Assembly: GCF_001507535.1 (NCBI RefSeq)
Contig: NZ_LQBN01000001.1
Coordinates: 248,001 to 312,000 of the forward strand
Length of the DNA: 64,000 nt
Origin: Thiomicrospira sp. WB1
Lineage (GTDB): Bacteria > Pseudomonadota > Gammaproteobacteria > Thiomicrospirales > Thiomicrospiraceae
Direction of reading: 5' to 3'
The translations under genes and the position numbers were made by a program. The notes below the pieces were generated by a model that did no database searches, had not been told where the DNA came from, and saw only the letters and a program-made list of their open reading frames with translations. Shown here piece by piece: positions 18,101 through 26,261 of this stretch (its first letter is position 1; each line of letters begins with the position of its first letter).

Positions 18101-18359
18101 CACCAGCTGCTGTTGAAGTGTCCAAGCCGTAAGTAGCTGCCATTTTGGTGGCCGCATCTTCATTGGTCATAGAGCTAGGATAAAAATCTTCACCTTGAAA
18201 TGCTGGTGTACCTTCCAAGACAGAAGCGAATGCGTTCAAATCTTGCCCAACACTTTCGAAAATGTCTTTGAGCTCTTGCAGGTATCCACCTGGAGCAGCA
18301 TCAAACATCGTCGATGCGAGCTTGATGATTTGAGTTTGTTGTTCTGCTGTAATCGCCAT
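15129..18359 (-). CDS. Large RTX / S-layer-like secreted protein
   Basis: A 1076-residue acidic protein, rich in Thr, Ala, Asp and Gly, in which I find no cysteine. Residues 1-140 form a helical domain beginning MAITAEQQTQIIKLASTMFD, similar to DUF4214-like N-termini of type I secreted S-layer proteins. A long beta-rich Thr/Asn repeat region follows. Nonapeptide RTX repeats occur at about 615-705 (GGKGNDSI, GGDGNDTI, GEAGNDTL, GGAGDDTI, GGAGADTV), which bind calcium and fold outside the cell. No Sec signal is present, as expected for ABC-type (type I) secretion with a C-terminal signal. AAAGGAGAAAAG precedes the ATG. Probable S-layer or adhesin. The T1SS genes are not in the window. A CRP operator lies at its promoter. 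Confidence 0.85.
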   Translation of the reverse strand: MAITAEQQTQIIKLASTMFDAAPGGYLQELKDIFESVGQDLNAFASVLEGTPAFQGEDFYPSSMTNEDAATKMAATYGLDTSTAAGEEAYNFFLSGLNAGTSKGALFVEANDYLANVGEDSDFANVAKTLDNKVAVAEYYSVEIDADNTDLTQLSKVTNNIDADTDVSTNEAISTLVDDNLNEIIVDGETFTLTTGTDDVLNGTAQSDLFDASTQNTLQSGDIILDNYSDDSDVLNASVTTATVDARLQNVENVNITGKYVTTGYDLTNTTGTNTLTLDTELGSGTATVTNANSLNATNIVADSNIATLNVTSLASGTRDTVYVDSGDASATNITGQAAGVDKYDITIAASNTLDLNTLASAGDTVGITTAGNFNLDDDGANTEAAVTITANTADTTVTLDTATQIAKSLTLAGSKDITVHVAAAAGNDSAALNGVAATSSTSGTSTFKFDTITDADDYAEAAVDVVEVAADLGGAVSFTVNENTTVDFTADATNTGAVTVDIDNADGDLTTGTLLANISDDLGTNALTTGAKVDTLLLEATPDEASDTDSDDNGTAETQITITDLTLNAATNTVVVQGSEDLEITTLTNAADDVLTASTMTGNLTIGEITEASTAVGGKGNDSITAATAGKAYKIYGGDGNDTIDLSGADTASKIYGEAGNDTLKASSAGDTIEGGAGDDTIVGGAGADTVKMGAGADSFEMGAGEDGDTVSDFVSGTDTIILTGAATGDLDLTSQTVTSGAYDFDGAGNFDITLTGSTATDLSGDVQLGTASANFTAHTGTTVAGSKDDVIAVNGASTITTGSGNDAIIVATSETTATVSDFTSGSDVVILTGAAAADEGADLSSVTPTSGKYDITTNHQITLENGGSALTGTDLSEMVQLGADGAAFTVAAATGAVTVTGGAFNDFITVTDDTSNATINFIDNGGTDTVEIAQGGNAASLLSFDGMTGITDTTGTDIAADAAKTADAQDGSVYVFADSSDGAGSSKISTFTEDAANGITSATILDDVAAFLEANLGEADGENYVAIINDAGTAGDAYAFLVNADADGIQADNITLIGNLTTTDNAVIDATNVA

Positions 18360-18422
18360 TCTTTTCTCCTTTGATGATTAAGCAATATCGATAGTACTTA
18401 AAAGTCCTATGTCCAATAGGAT

Positions 18423-18471
18423 TAACTCGATTATACAGTCAAAACAAGTCATTTTTGTGACATTCGTCACA
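18423..18471 (-). promoter_or_regulatory. CRP-dependent (class II) promoter of the RTX gene
   Basis: TGTGACATTCGTCACA at 18456-18471 is a perfect TGTGA-N6-TCACA CRP site. On the minus strand a perfect TATAAT lies at 18430-18435, giving a predicted start near 18423, so the site is centred about 40-41 bases upstream, the class II position. The hexamer at the -35 position (ACAAAA) is poor, as usual for activator-dependent promoters. The site lies between the RTX start and the stop of the next gene, so it can only serve the RTX gene. Confidence 0.8.
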
Positions 18472-18491
18472 AAATAAAATGTTTTTGCTGA

Positions 18492-19532
18492 TTACCAGTT
18501 TGCTTTGAGGCCCAAGTTTAAGCGGTTTGATTTCCACTTGAAAATCGCTAAGTTGCTTCGCTGCCTCCAATGTCCAAGCTGGACATAGGGCGAAAGTGAT
18601 TCATATTCTGCCAACTCTAATTGCAACTGTAAACCAAAAGTTTGCAAATGTCTGGCTTTTCCATTTTTTAGTAAAAAACTGTAAGGCTCTTCATCCCTCT
18701 GCTCTTGCCAAAAAACGCTTGAACTGAGGGCAAATGTATCGATTTGTACGTCATGGTTAAGATAGCCAAATAGTCTTTTTTGATCCCCTCCCGTTCGGGT
18801 GGGGGCTCCTTTGTCCAATGTGGCTCCAAGTCCATATTGCCAAGATGTACCGCTCACTCGACCAAATGCGCTGACATTAACCATGTTGCTATCAAAATGG
18901 TTTGAATCTGGGTATAAGCGCCTGGCAAAAGATGCTTGTGTTAAGAGGTCCGGTGACACGGCAAATATGACTCCGAGCTCTCCCTGATTATAGTGATTGG
19001 CATGATAATGATGAGTTTGTCCGTCAACAGAGAGCAAGATCTTATCAGTAATGGCATAACGATAACGCATGTTCAGGTGTTTTGTCGTGTTAACGTGCGG
19101 GTGCTTGAAATCTTGAATGAAGGCGTCAACTTGCCATTGATGGCGGTTGCGCTGATATTGAAGGCTGTACTCGCTTTTTAAAAAATCTGACGACATGGTG
19201 GGAGCATTGTTATCAACCGTTAGAACCCCCTGTGGGAGAGTTAGTTGAAACTGTTCAATATAAGAGGTTCGAGTTGGGTTGGTTTCATGACCGATTTCGA
19301 CAGAAATAGATTGTTCAAGCTTGCCCTGTGCGTTTGAAGCTTCTTGCTTTTGACCGCCCCGACACTGAGTTAAAGTTAAGGCATAGGCTTGTCGCAAATA
19401 AGTATTGGACGGTTCTTGGAGTAGGCGCTTTTCAAGAGTTTGAAGAGTTGTGTGGCAGTTACTGGCTTGGGAGTGAGAGGAAACAAAGCACAGTATGAAT
19501 CCAAATAAAGTTAAAAGGACAGTGTTGAGCAT
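18492..19532 (-). CDS. Outer-membrane beta-barrel protein with short N-terminal repeat domain
   Basis: A 346-residue protein with a Sec signal peptide (hydrophobic LLTLFGFILCFVSSHSQA). After it comes a helical piece with paired cysteines (SNCHTTLQTLEKRLLQ... LTLTQCRG) that looks like a single TPR-type unit, then alternating aromatic strands ending in LNLGLKANW, a terminal aromatic typical of outer-membrane barrels. This layout resembles SLAM-like/DUF560 surface-assembly barrels, though the family is not certain. It follows the FecR-domain gene by 24 bases in the same direction, so the two are likely co-transcribed. Confidence 0.65.
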   Translation of the reverse strand: MLNTVLLTLFGFILCFVSSHSQASNCHTTLQTLEKRLLQEPSNTYLRQAYALTLTQCRGGQKQEASNAQGKLEQSISVEIGHETNPTRTSYIEQFQLTLPQGVLTVDNNAPTMSSDFLKSEYSLQYQRNRHQWQVDAFIQDFKHPHVNTTKHLNMRYRYAITDKILLSVDGQTHHYHANHYNQGELGVIFAVSPDLLTQASFARRLYPDSNHFDSNMVNVSAFGRVSGTSWQYGLGATLDKGAPTRTGGDQKRLFGYLNHDVQIDTFALSSSVFWQEQRDEEPYSFLLKNGKARHLQTFGLQLQLELAEYESLSPYVQLGHWRQRSNLAIFKWKSNRLNLGLKANW

Positions 19533-19556
19533 TGTAGCGAGCAGTCACTCCTGTTT

Positions 19557-20942
19557 TTAGGGGGCGTTTTCCCAGAGAGTGCGCACATTTAAATGCCCCT
19601 GTTGATCAAAGTGGTCAAAAATGTACCCGGCATGTTGACCATCGTTGCTCAAGGCACCGGCGATTTTATTGCCCTCTGTCGTCGTAAAGGCAAAAATGCC
19701 GTCGTCACGCGTCATTTTATGGTAAGCATTGAGTAAAACTGAATCACCTAAAGACCGGTCTATTTGAAGGTGCGTCTCAAGCTCATTGGTATCAAAGTTC
19801 ACTGCTAAGCGGCTTTTACTGATGTTGAGATTGTCGCTCATGTAGCCGTCTGAAGTGCTAATTTGAGCTTGCGCCAGACTAAATTGCCCAACGCCTGGTG
19901 TAGGGTGGTACTCCCCTGTTTTGCGCCAAAGCGCAAATTTATTGTTCCCGACGGTGATTTCTTTGTCGAGCTTAGCAAGTTCATAAGGGTAAATGGTCAA
20001 AGACCCTTGCTGCGACCATGAGCCATAGAGCATGTCGAGCGACTGAGCGGGTTCGCGGTCAAACGAATCTTGTGACAACTTTTCTTCATTGAGCGCTAAA
20101 AACTGTTTGACTAGACCTGGATGGTCGGCCAGTATACTGGCGACCTGGTGTGCCTGAGTTTTTGGTGTGTTGCCATTTTTGTGGCCCTTCTCAGCTGCTT
20201 GTGGAGTGTTATTCGCCACGAGTACGTTATCATCAATGGGAACCTCCGTCGGCATCAGGCCTTCGGAAACTTTCAACATAAACGGGTCAGAGGCACGCAA
20301 GGCTTTCGTCAGGTGTGTTTGACATTCGCCAAGTTTATTGGGCAAGCAATGTTCATCAAATGGTGCGATGGCAACGGCGCCTTCAATGACTCGTACGAGC
20401 GAGGTTTTTGCATTGGCTTGTGTGACAAAATCCGTGCCGCGAATGCCAATGGCTGCAATTGGGGTGTTGAGACGGAATTTATCTTTGTGTTGCTGTCCTG
20501 CTTGGCCAGATACCTTGCGGATGGTGCCCCGGTGTAAGTTAAGGCGCATGCACCAATCAGCGGATGGTCCCTGGGTTTTGTAGCACTCAATCTCTAATTG
20601 GCTGTTTGGGCGAATTGAGACCAGGGCCTGGTCGTTGAATTTAATGTGTACATGGCCTGTTGGGCCAGTCTGAATGACGTCGCCTTCATAAAGCTTTAAA
20701 TCATCCTTGATGGGAGATGTGTCATTATTGCGCACCAAAATTGAATCTTTGCCAAGCTTGAACTGAACGGTGCCAACAGACTGATCTATGGGGGTTTTGT
20801 CTTGTGCATGGGCAGATGAAAACGCCAGCATGAATACCAGCACACTAAGCGCCATGAACCAAAGCATAACATGTGTCCGCCCAGGGCACTTTATGTTGCT
20901 GATGCCGTGTTCAAATTGCATTGGTTGCATGATAGGGGTCAT
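19557..20942 (-). CDS. FecR-domain periplasmic protein
   Basis: A 461-residue protein with an N-terminal extension followed by a signal-type segment (LWFMALSVLVFMLAFSSAHA, about residues 27-46). Then a FecR domain: VGTVQFKLGKDSILVRN, LYEGDVIQTGPTGHVHIKF, RPNSQLEIE, RKVSGQAGQ and TPIAAIGIRGTDFV. FecR domains here are not coupled to a TonB sigma regulator; stand-alone versions occur with CHASE2 cyclases and outer-membrane proteins in other gammaproteobacteria. The C-terminal 200 residues have beta-rich character (SWSQQGSLTIYPYELAKL). An AGAAGG box lies about 9 bases before the ATG. Likely function: peptidoglycan- or envelope-associated sensing or scaffolding, unproven. Confidence 0.75.
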   Translation of the reverse strand: MTPIMQPMQFEHGISNIKCPGRTHVMLWFMALSVLVFMLAFSSAHAQDKTPIDQSVGTVQFKLGKDSILVRNNDTSPIKDDLKLYEGDVIQTGPTGHVHIKFNDQALVSIRPNSQLEIECYKTQGPSADWCMRLNLHRGTIRKVSGQAGQQHKDKFRLNTPIAAIGIRGTDFVTQANAKTSLVRVIEGAVAIAPFDEHCLPNKLGECQTHLTKALRASDPFMLKVSEGLMPTEVPIDDNVLVANNTPQAAEKGHKNGNTPKTQAHQVASILADHPGLVKQFLALNEEKLSQDSFDREPAQSLDMLYGSWSQQGSLTIYPYELAKLDKEITVGNNKFALWRKTGEYHPTPGVGQFSLAQAQISTSDGYMSDNLNISKSRLAVNFDTNELETHLQIDRSLGDSVLLNAYHKMTRDDGIFAFTTTEGNKIAGALSNDGQHAGYIFDHFDQQGHLNVRTLWENAP

Positions 20943-21072
20943 CTTGTAAGCCTTCTCGCTGGATATCAGGCGCCATATTAGTTTTTAGAAACTTGGCTGT
21001 CACAAATTTTAAGCCTAGTTCAATTTTAAACGTAATTTCTGATAGTATAGCGATTTTTTTACGGGGATTGGT

Positions 21073-21870
21073 GTGTTTCAGCTTGCCCAAGCCGCGATAC
21101 GTTCGCGTTTTTTGATCAAACAGATGGTGGTTCGAGACATCCAGAGTCAGTTCAAAGGCTCTGTACTAGGGCTTGGTTGGGTGATGATTGGCCCGCTCCT
21201 GATGCTTGGTGTCTATACACTGGTGTTCAACGGTTTTTTTCGCTTGCGTTGGCCGGGCGGGGAGTCGTTGGGCACTCTGGGCTTTGCTTTGCATGTGTAC
21301 ATCGGGTTCATTGTCTTTAGTTTTTTTTCAGATTTGATAACCAAGTCTCCGAGCTTGATTCTCAATCAAAGCAACCTGGTCACTAAAGTGGTGTTTCCCT
21401 TGAAAGTCATTCCGCTAACCAGTGTGCTGGCATCCGGATTTACTCTGATGGTTATGATGGCCATTTTGTTTTTGTTTGCCGGTCTGATTCACCAAGTGCA
21501 TCTGACCTGGTTGTTGACCCCGCTGGTTGTGGGGTCGCTGGTGATGCTGGTCTTGGGGCTGGTTTTCTGGTTTTCAGCGCTCGGGGTTTATTTGCGTGAT
21601 TTAAAGCAGGCCAATGCATTGGTGGCTAGCTTATTTATGTTCCTCTCTCCGGTGTTCTATCCGGTCAGCGCGGTCCCCGAGCGTTGGCAGGACGTTTACA
21701 TGCTCAACCCGCTTGCCCAGCACATGGAAATGCTGCGTGATTTGGTGGTCTATGGTGAGATGCTGTCATTGAAGGCCTTTGGCTTGACCGCTTTGGTCAG
21801 CCTGCTTGTGCTCATGTCAGGAGTTTGGGTGTTTGACAAATTGCGCCGAGGGTTTGCCGATGTCTTATGA
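21073..21870 (+). CDS. wzm: Polysaccharide ABC exporter permease (Wzm-like)
   Basis: A 265-residue membrane protein with six predicted hydrophobic segments and the N-terminal amphipathic region VVRDIQSQFKGSVLGLGW typical of the ABC-2 polysaccharide export permeases (Wzm, KpsM, TagG). It exports an undecaprenyl-linked glycan across the inner membrane together with the ATPase encoded next, whose start overlaps this gene by 11 bases. The start is GTG, preceded by a GGGG box. First gene of a plus-strand polysaccharide operon. Confidence 0.9.
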   Translation: MFQLAQAAIRSRFLIKQMVVRDIQSQFKGSVLGLGWVMIGPLLMLGVYTLVFNGFFRLRWPGGESLGTLGFALHVYIGFIVFSFFSDLITKSPSLILNQSNLVTKVVFPLKVIPLTSVLASGFTLMVMMAILFLFAGLIHQVHLTWLLTPLVVGSLVMLVLGLVFWFSALGVYLRDLKQANALVASLFMFLSPVFYPVSAVPERWQDVYMLNPLAQHMEMLRDLVVYGEMLSLKAFGLTALVSLLVLMSGVWVFDKLRRGFADVL

Positions 21871-23122
21871 TGTGTCTACCGCTGAACCGGTCATTGTTGC
21901 CAAGGACCTCGCCAAATCCTATCGTCAGTTTGATCATCCTGCCGACCGGTTAAAGCAGGCGCTTTGGGGACAGCGCAAAACCTATTATAAAGGGTTCGAC
22001 GCGCTAAAACCGGTTAGTTTTGAGCTCAAACGCGGTCAGGTGCTTGGAGTGGTGGGTGATAACGGTGCCGGTAAAAGTACCTTGTTGCAATTGGTGTGTG
22101 GTACCTTGTTGCCCTCAAAGGGCCACGTATCGGTGCACGGGCGTGTGGCGGCTTTGTTGGAGCTGGGTTCTGGGTTTAACCCTGATTTTACAGGGCGTGA
22201 AAATGTCTATCTTAATGGTAGTATTCTTGGGTTGAGTCAGGCTGAAATTTCACAACGGTTTGATGAGATTGTTGCGTTTTCCGGCATTGGTGACTTTATT
22301 AACCAGCCGGTAAAGACTTATTCGAGTGGGATGATGGTGCGACTGGCGTTTGCCGTAGCCACGAGCGTGGAACCTGATATCTTGATCATTGATGAGGCAC
22401 TGTCTGTGGGCGATGGGGCGTTTGCCCGCAAATCATTTGACCGCATCATGGCGTTAAAAGAGCAGGGTACAAGCATTTTGTTTTGCTCTCATAATCTTTA
22501 CCAGGTGGAGGCCATCTGTACGGAGGTGATGTGGCTCAACCAGGGAAGGATTGAGGCCTTCGGTCCGCCGGGGGAGGTCATCAAACGCTACGAAGCGCAT
22601 TTGTTTGAAGTCGAAGCCGGCCAAGATACGCAGCGCATTGACCATCGTTCTCCCGACACATCGGATGAAGCACTGCTACCCGGTCAAGGTGTGCATCCAA
22701 AATTCACGCATGTTCAGGTAGAGCTTGATCAAATGGCGTCGACCCTGACAGAGGTGCCAGAGGGGCAAACCGGTCAAAGTGTGCTTAAGGTCCATGCTCA
22801 TTGGCGTTGTGTGGGCGATTTGCCTCCGCCGTCCTTTGCGGTGACCCTCCATGCCTTGGATGGGCGAATGGTGGCCAGTGCTGGCACGCACATTGACCAG
22901 GTTGAATTGCCATGCAGGCAAGGGGCGGGGCAAGTGACTCTGAGTTTTGATGATTTGGCGCTTCTTAAAGGGGAGTACTGGGTTGAGGTATATTTGTTGT
23001 GTGAAAACGGTGTGTTGTTTTATGACCAGCGTGTGCCGGCCGCGCGTTTTAGGATGACCCAGCCTGATTTTGCGCTGGAGCAAGGCCTAGTGCATCTTCC
23101 TAGAAATTGGAACAGCGAATGA
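21860..23122 (+). CDS. wzt: Polysaccharide ABC exporter ATPase with C-terminal glycan-binding domain (Wzt-like)
   Basis: A 420-residue ATPase. Walker A GDNGAGKST is at about residues 65-73; the signature YSSGMMVRLAF and Walker B ILIIDEALSVGD follow. After about residue 245 (GPPGEVIKRYEAHLF) an extra C-terminal domain of beta character follows, as in Wzt proteins that recognise the finished, end-modified O-antigen chain. That points to export of a capped polysaccharide. I use the ATG at 21860 inside the end of wzm; earlier starts give a non-homologous extension. Confidence 0.9.
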   Translation: MSYDVSTAEPVIVAKDLAKSYRQFDHPADRLKQALWGQRKTYYKGFDALKPVSFELKRGQVLGVVGDNGAGKSTLLQLVCGTLLPSKGHVSVHGRVAALLELGSGFNPDFTGRENVYLNGSILGLSQAEISQRFDEIVAFSGIGDFINQPVKTYSSGMMVRLAFAVATSVEPDILIIDEALSVGDGAFARKSFDRIMALKEQGTSILFCSHNLYQVEAICTEVMWLNQGRIEAFGPPGEVIKRYEAHLFEVEAGQDTQRIDHRSPDTSDEALLPGQGVHPKFTHVQVELDQMASTLTEVPEGQTGQSVLKVHAHWRCVGDLPPPSFAVTLHALDGRMVASAGTHIDQVELPCRQGAGQVTLSFDDLALLKGEYWVEVYLLCENGVLFYDQRVPAARFRMTQPDFALEQGLVHLPRNWNSE

Positions 23123-24276
23123 GGCTGTTAATTGTCACGCGTGAGTCGGCCAGTGACCGCATGTACGGGTTGGGCAAAGCACTCAATGCTTGGGCGAAGG
23201 CCTTTGAGGCCCGCGGCCATGAAGTTGCTTATTTTTCAAAAGTTGAATGTGAGGCGGTTCACCGACGCTGGCAATCTTTCTGGCAACGGCTGTTTGCTTT
23301 TCGAGGTGGCGTGGCACCTGCGCTGGCTGAGCGATGGCTTCAGGGGTGGCAGGCGGCCCGGCAGGCGAAGCGTGTCGGGGCGACGCATGTCTGGCTTCAA
23401 GACCCTTGGCTGATACCGGGGTTTCGCTGGGGCCTGCGTGTTTATCACTGGAAATCGTTTTTTTTTGATGAGACGATGCTTCGCTGGGGTGTATCTGAGC
23501 ATGGTTTGGGCAGTTTTACCTGGGCGGTGGCTCAAGATGGGTTGGACATGTCTGTCAGAAATTATCGGCGCATGCTTGCGCTGGAAAAGCGCGTGCTTGC
23601 CAAGGCACACTGGGTATGGACTCCTTCAAACGCTGCCATGGGAGCTTTATGCCGAGATCTACAAATGCCAAACCGGCCCTTGTCATGGCGGGCTTATCCT
23701 TATGGATGTCCCGGTTTGGCCCAAAAAGCACAACCGAAAGCTTGGCAAAATGATGAGTCCCCGGTGATTCTTGCAGTCGGACGCGTTGCACCGGTGAAGC
23801 GTTTTGATGTTCTGGTTGATGCTTTGGCGATTTTAAAGAACAAGCATGGATTGACGGCGACATTGAAAATCGCCGGGGATGGTGCAGTTGTACCATTGCA
23901 AGAGCAGGCGGCCCGTCTCGATGTGTCCGAGCAACTTGAAATTGGCCCGGAGCCTGACATGCTACCGGTCTATGAGCGGGCAAGCATTTATACCAGTGCG
24001 TGCGCGGTGGAGTCTCATGGGTTGGCTAATCGGGAAGCGGTGGCGTTTGGATGTCCAAGCGTGGTCGCCGCCGGTGGCGCCGCTTGCGAGGTGCTGGGGC
24101 TTGGGGCATGGCTGGTGACGCCCACGCCAGAGAAGCTTGCCTGGGCCTGGGCGCAGTTGTTAACTCAACCTGATTTGTATGCGTTTTGGGCGCATGCGGC
24201 TTGGCGTGAAGCGCAAACCTGGCCGACTTGGCAGGAAGTGATCAAAGATTATGAAGCGTTTTTGCAAAAGCTCTAA
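23119..24276 (+). CDS. Family 4 glycosyltransferase
   Basis: A 385-residue GT-B protein. It begins MRLLIVTRESASDRMYGLGK; the C-terminal Rossmann half has ILAVGRVAPVKRFDVLVDAL, LKIAGDGAV and the donor-binding ESHGLANREAVAFGCPSVV (the E-x7-E motif). The ATG overlaps the stop of wzt (ATGA), so the two are coupled. Acceptor and sugar are unknown; the position beside Wzm/Wzt indicates a role in building the exported glycan. Confidence 0.85.
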   Translation: MRLLIVTRESASDRMYGLGKALNAWAKAFEARGHEVAYFSKVECEAVHRRWQSFWQRLFAFRGGVAPALAERWLQGWQAARQAKRVGATHVWLQDPWLIPGFRWGLRVYHWKSFFFDETMLRWGVSEHGLGSFTWAVAQDGLDMSVRNYRRMLALEKRVLAKAHWVWTPSNAAMGALCRDLQMPNRPLSWRAYPYGCPGLAQKAQPKAWQNDESPVILAVGRVAPVKRFDVLVDALAILKNKHGLTATLKIAGDGAVVPLQEQAARLDVSEQLEIGPEPDMLPVYERASIYTSACAVESHGLANREAVAFGCPSVVAAGGAACEVLGLGAWLVTPTPEKLAWAWAQLLTQPDLYAFWAHAAWREAQTWPTWQEVIKDYEAFLQKL

Positions 24277-25018
24277 AGTTGAGAGAGCCCCTTTTCCTTG
24301 TCCATTGGATGTAAGCAGTTTGGGTGAGGCGCTGGTATTGGTGCCTCACCCGGATGATGAGAGCATCGGGTGCGGCGGGTTGTTGCGTCAACTTTATGAG
24401 CAAACCATCCCAACCACAGTGGTGTTGGTCAGCGATGGCAGCGGCGGGGGAACACTGCCTGAAGGGACCGACCACAAGCGCGAAAAAGAATTTCGCCGTG
24501 CCATGGCATTATTGCACCCCGATGCAAAATTGGTGTTTTGGCGATTGCCTGACGGGCAACTGGAGAATTCGCCTGAGCTTTTGCCGCGTCTTGAGCGGTT
24601 GCTTGCTCATTGCACAGCAAAGACCGTTGTCTGTCCTTGGCGAGAAGATTTGCATCCAGACCATGCGGCCATTGCCTGGGGGCTCGAACAAAGTCTGGCC
24701 TTTACCTCGGTTGAACAGGTGCTGTATTATGAAATCTGGACGCCGTTGGTGGCCAATCGTATTCTTGAGGTAAGCGAACACTGGTCGACCAAAAAACAAG
24801 CACTTTCTTGTCATGTCACTGCACTCGAGTGTGGTGATTATGTGCGTGCTATGGAGGGGCTGGCGACCTACCGTAGCCTGTTTACTCAATCGATGGCCCG
24901 GGCTGGGCATTATGCTGAGGCTTATCGGTCAGAGGCGGTTCAATCGCAGCGCTATGTCCAGCCTTTGTGGCACCGATTACTTTGTCGGCTTTCCCGGTAC
25001 GGGGCCAAGCAAAATTGA
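24251..25018 (+). CDS. PIG-L/LmbE-family deacetylase
   Basis: A 255-residue protein with HPDDE at residues 33-37 and a later HPDHAA, the two zinc-binding motifs of the N-acetylglucosaminylphosphatidylinositol de-N-acetylase family. These enzymes remove N-acetyl groups from sugars. The gene overlaps the end of the glycosyltransferase by 26 bases. It may deacetylate an amino sugar of the exported polysaccharide; no signal peptide is visible, so it would act in the cytoplasm on a precursor. Confidence 0.85.
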   Translation: MKRFCKSSKVERAPFPCPLDVSSLGEALVLVPHPDDESIGCGGLLRQLYEQTIPTTVVLVSDGSGGGTLPEGTDHKREKEFRRAMALLHPDAKLVFWRLPDGQLENSPELLPRLERLLAHCTAKTVVCPWREDLHPDHAAIAWGLEQSLAFTSVEQVLYYEIWTPLVANRILEVSEHWSTKKQALSCHVTALECGDYVRAMEGLATYRSLFTQSMARAGHYAEAYRSEAVQSQRYVQPLWHRLLCRLSRYGAKQN

Positions 25019-25173
25019 AAAAAATGCTCTCTGGTGGGCGTCGGTTGCGATGGGTCTTGGTTCTCTGGGGGCATATCACTATTCCCTCCTTTAGGCGGCC
25101 AGCGGTTGGCGCCTGCCCGCCACAAACACATAAATAAAAAACAGCAAACAACCTGACAAAACATTTGGAAGCA

Positions 25174-26157
25174 ATGCCTGAACATTTCCCTACATTTACC
25201 ACACTGATGGCCTGTGACGCTCACGCCAAAGCGGTGACGGCTTTGTTTTCTGAAACTTTTGAGGCTCAGGTGCCAGATAGTTGGTGGAACTGGAAATATG
25301 GCGGTCGCGACATTAAAGGGGCGGTGTCGATGACGCAGGACGATGAGGTGATTGCCTTTTACGGTAGCCTGTCTCGCCAGGCGATGTGGCAGGGACGTTT
25401 CTATGATGTTAGCCAGCAGGCCGACGTCATGGTCGCTCAGCCCTATCGTTATGGCACCCGACAATCCGGTCCGTTTGTAAAAACCAGTTGTTACTTCCTT
25501 CATCGTTGCGTGGGGGAAAACAAACCTTTCGCCACAGCGTTTGGGTTTCCAACACCTAGAGCGCTGACATTGGGACGACGACTTGAGCTGTATCGTCAGT
25601 CGCAACCGTTTTACGAATGGTCAATGGACGCCGACAAGATCCCCAAACCTCAGCGCTTCTTTTCTGGGCGGGGGGAGATGGAAGACCCCGCTCGAGGTGC
25701 CGTGGAAGAGCTGGCAAAGCATGCGCATGCTTTGCCGCGCGAATCGGAAGATTGTTTTGTGCTGGTGCGTCATGCGTCGTACTGGCATTGGCGTTTTTGG
25801 GCTCACCCTCAGCACGCTTATCGTCTATTGGTGGTGCGTCGATTTGGGCGGTCGTATGCGGCGATGGTGGTGCGCGAACACGCGCATGCGCTTGAAGTCA
25901 TGGATTTTCTGGCGCCCTCTTCCAAGGCGGTGGCCAGGCTCATGAGGTGGGCAGGACTCTGGGCGCGCAAGCTGAACAAGGACAAGGTCATGGGGCTTGC
26001 AACGCAGGCCGTGCTTGAGTCGCTCCCCGATTGGGGAGCGACTTGCTCAACTATTTTTGGTCACATTGCACTGCCGCACGCCTCGATTGAAGACCAACTC
26101 ACCTCTAAGATTGATGGTCATTTGTGGTTGACAGGCGGAGATACCGATTTTCGGTGA
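25174..26157 (+). CDS. GNAT-like acyltransferase, probable
   Basis: A 327-residue protein. The segments LFSETFEAQVPDSWWNWKYG, GRFYDVSQQADVMVAQPYRY and FGFPTPRALTLGRRLELY are typical of the two-domain GNAT-fold proteins found in polysaccharide clusters, which are often annotated as N-acetyltransferases. The second half repeats the fold weakly (ASYWHWRFWAHPQHAYRLLV). It follows the deacetylase by 155 bases, so the pair could exchange the acyl group on an amino sugar; this is inference. I use the ATG at 25174; a TTG nine bases earlier is possible. Confidence 0.6.
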   Translation: MPEHFPTFTTLMACDAHAKAVTALFSETFEAQVPDSWWNWKYGGRDIKGAVSMTQDDEVIAFYGSLSRQAMWQGRFYDVSQQADVMVAQPYRYGTRQSGPFVKTSCYFLHRCVGENKPFATAFGFPTPRALTLGRRLELYRQSQPFYEWSMDADKIPKPQRFFSGRGEMEDPARGAVEELAKHAHALPRESEDCFVLVRHASYWHWRFWAHPQHAYRLLVVRRFGRSYAAMVVREHAHALEVMDFLAPSSKAVARLMRWAGLWARKLNKDKVMGLATQAVLESLPDWGATCSTIFGHIALPHASIEDQLTSKIDGHLWLTGGDTDFR

Positions 26158-26261
26158 CAACCTAGGTGTTCGCTTCAACCCACTGCTGTATTGACCAGGC
26201 CTGCTTAAAAACATTATGTGCCCGCGCTTTTAGCAGCGAGTACAAGCTCCTTTCCCCTCTT

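Noticed and set aside
20985-21010. CRP site between the FecR gene and wzm
   Set aside because: Only a TCACA half-site; the partner half is AAACT-like, too weak.
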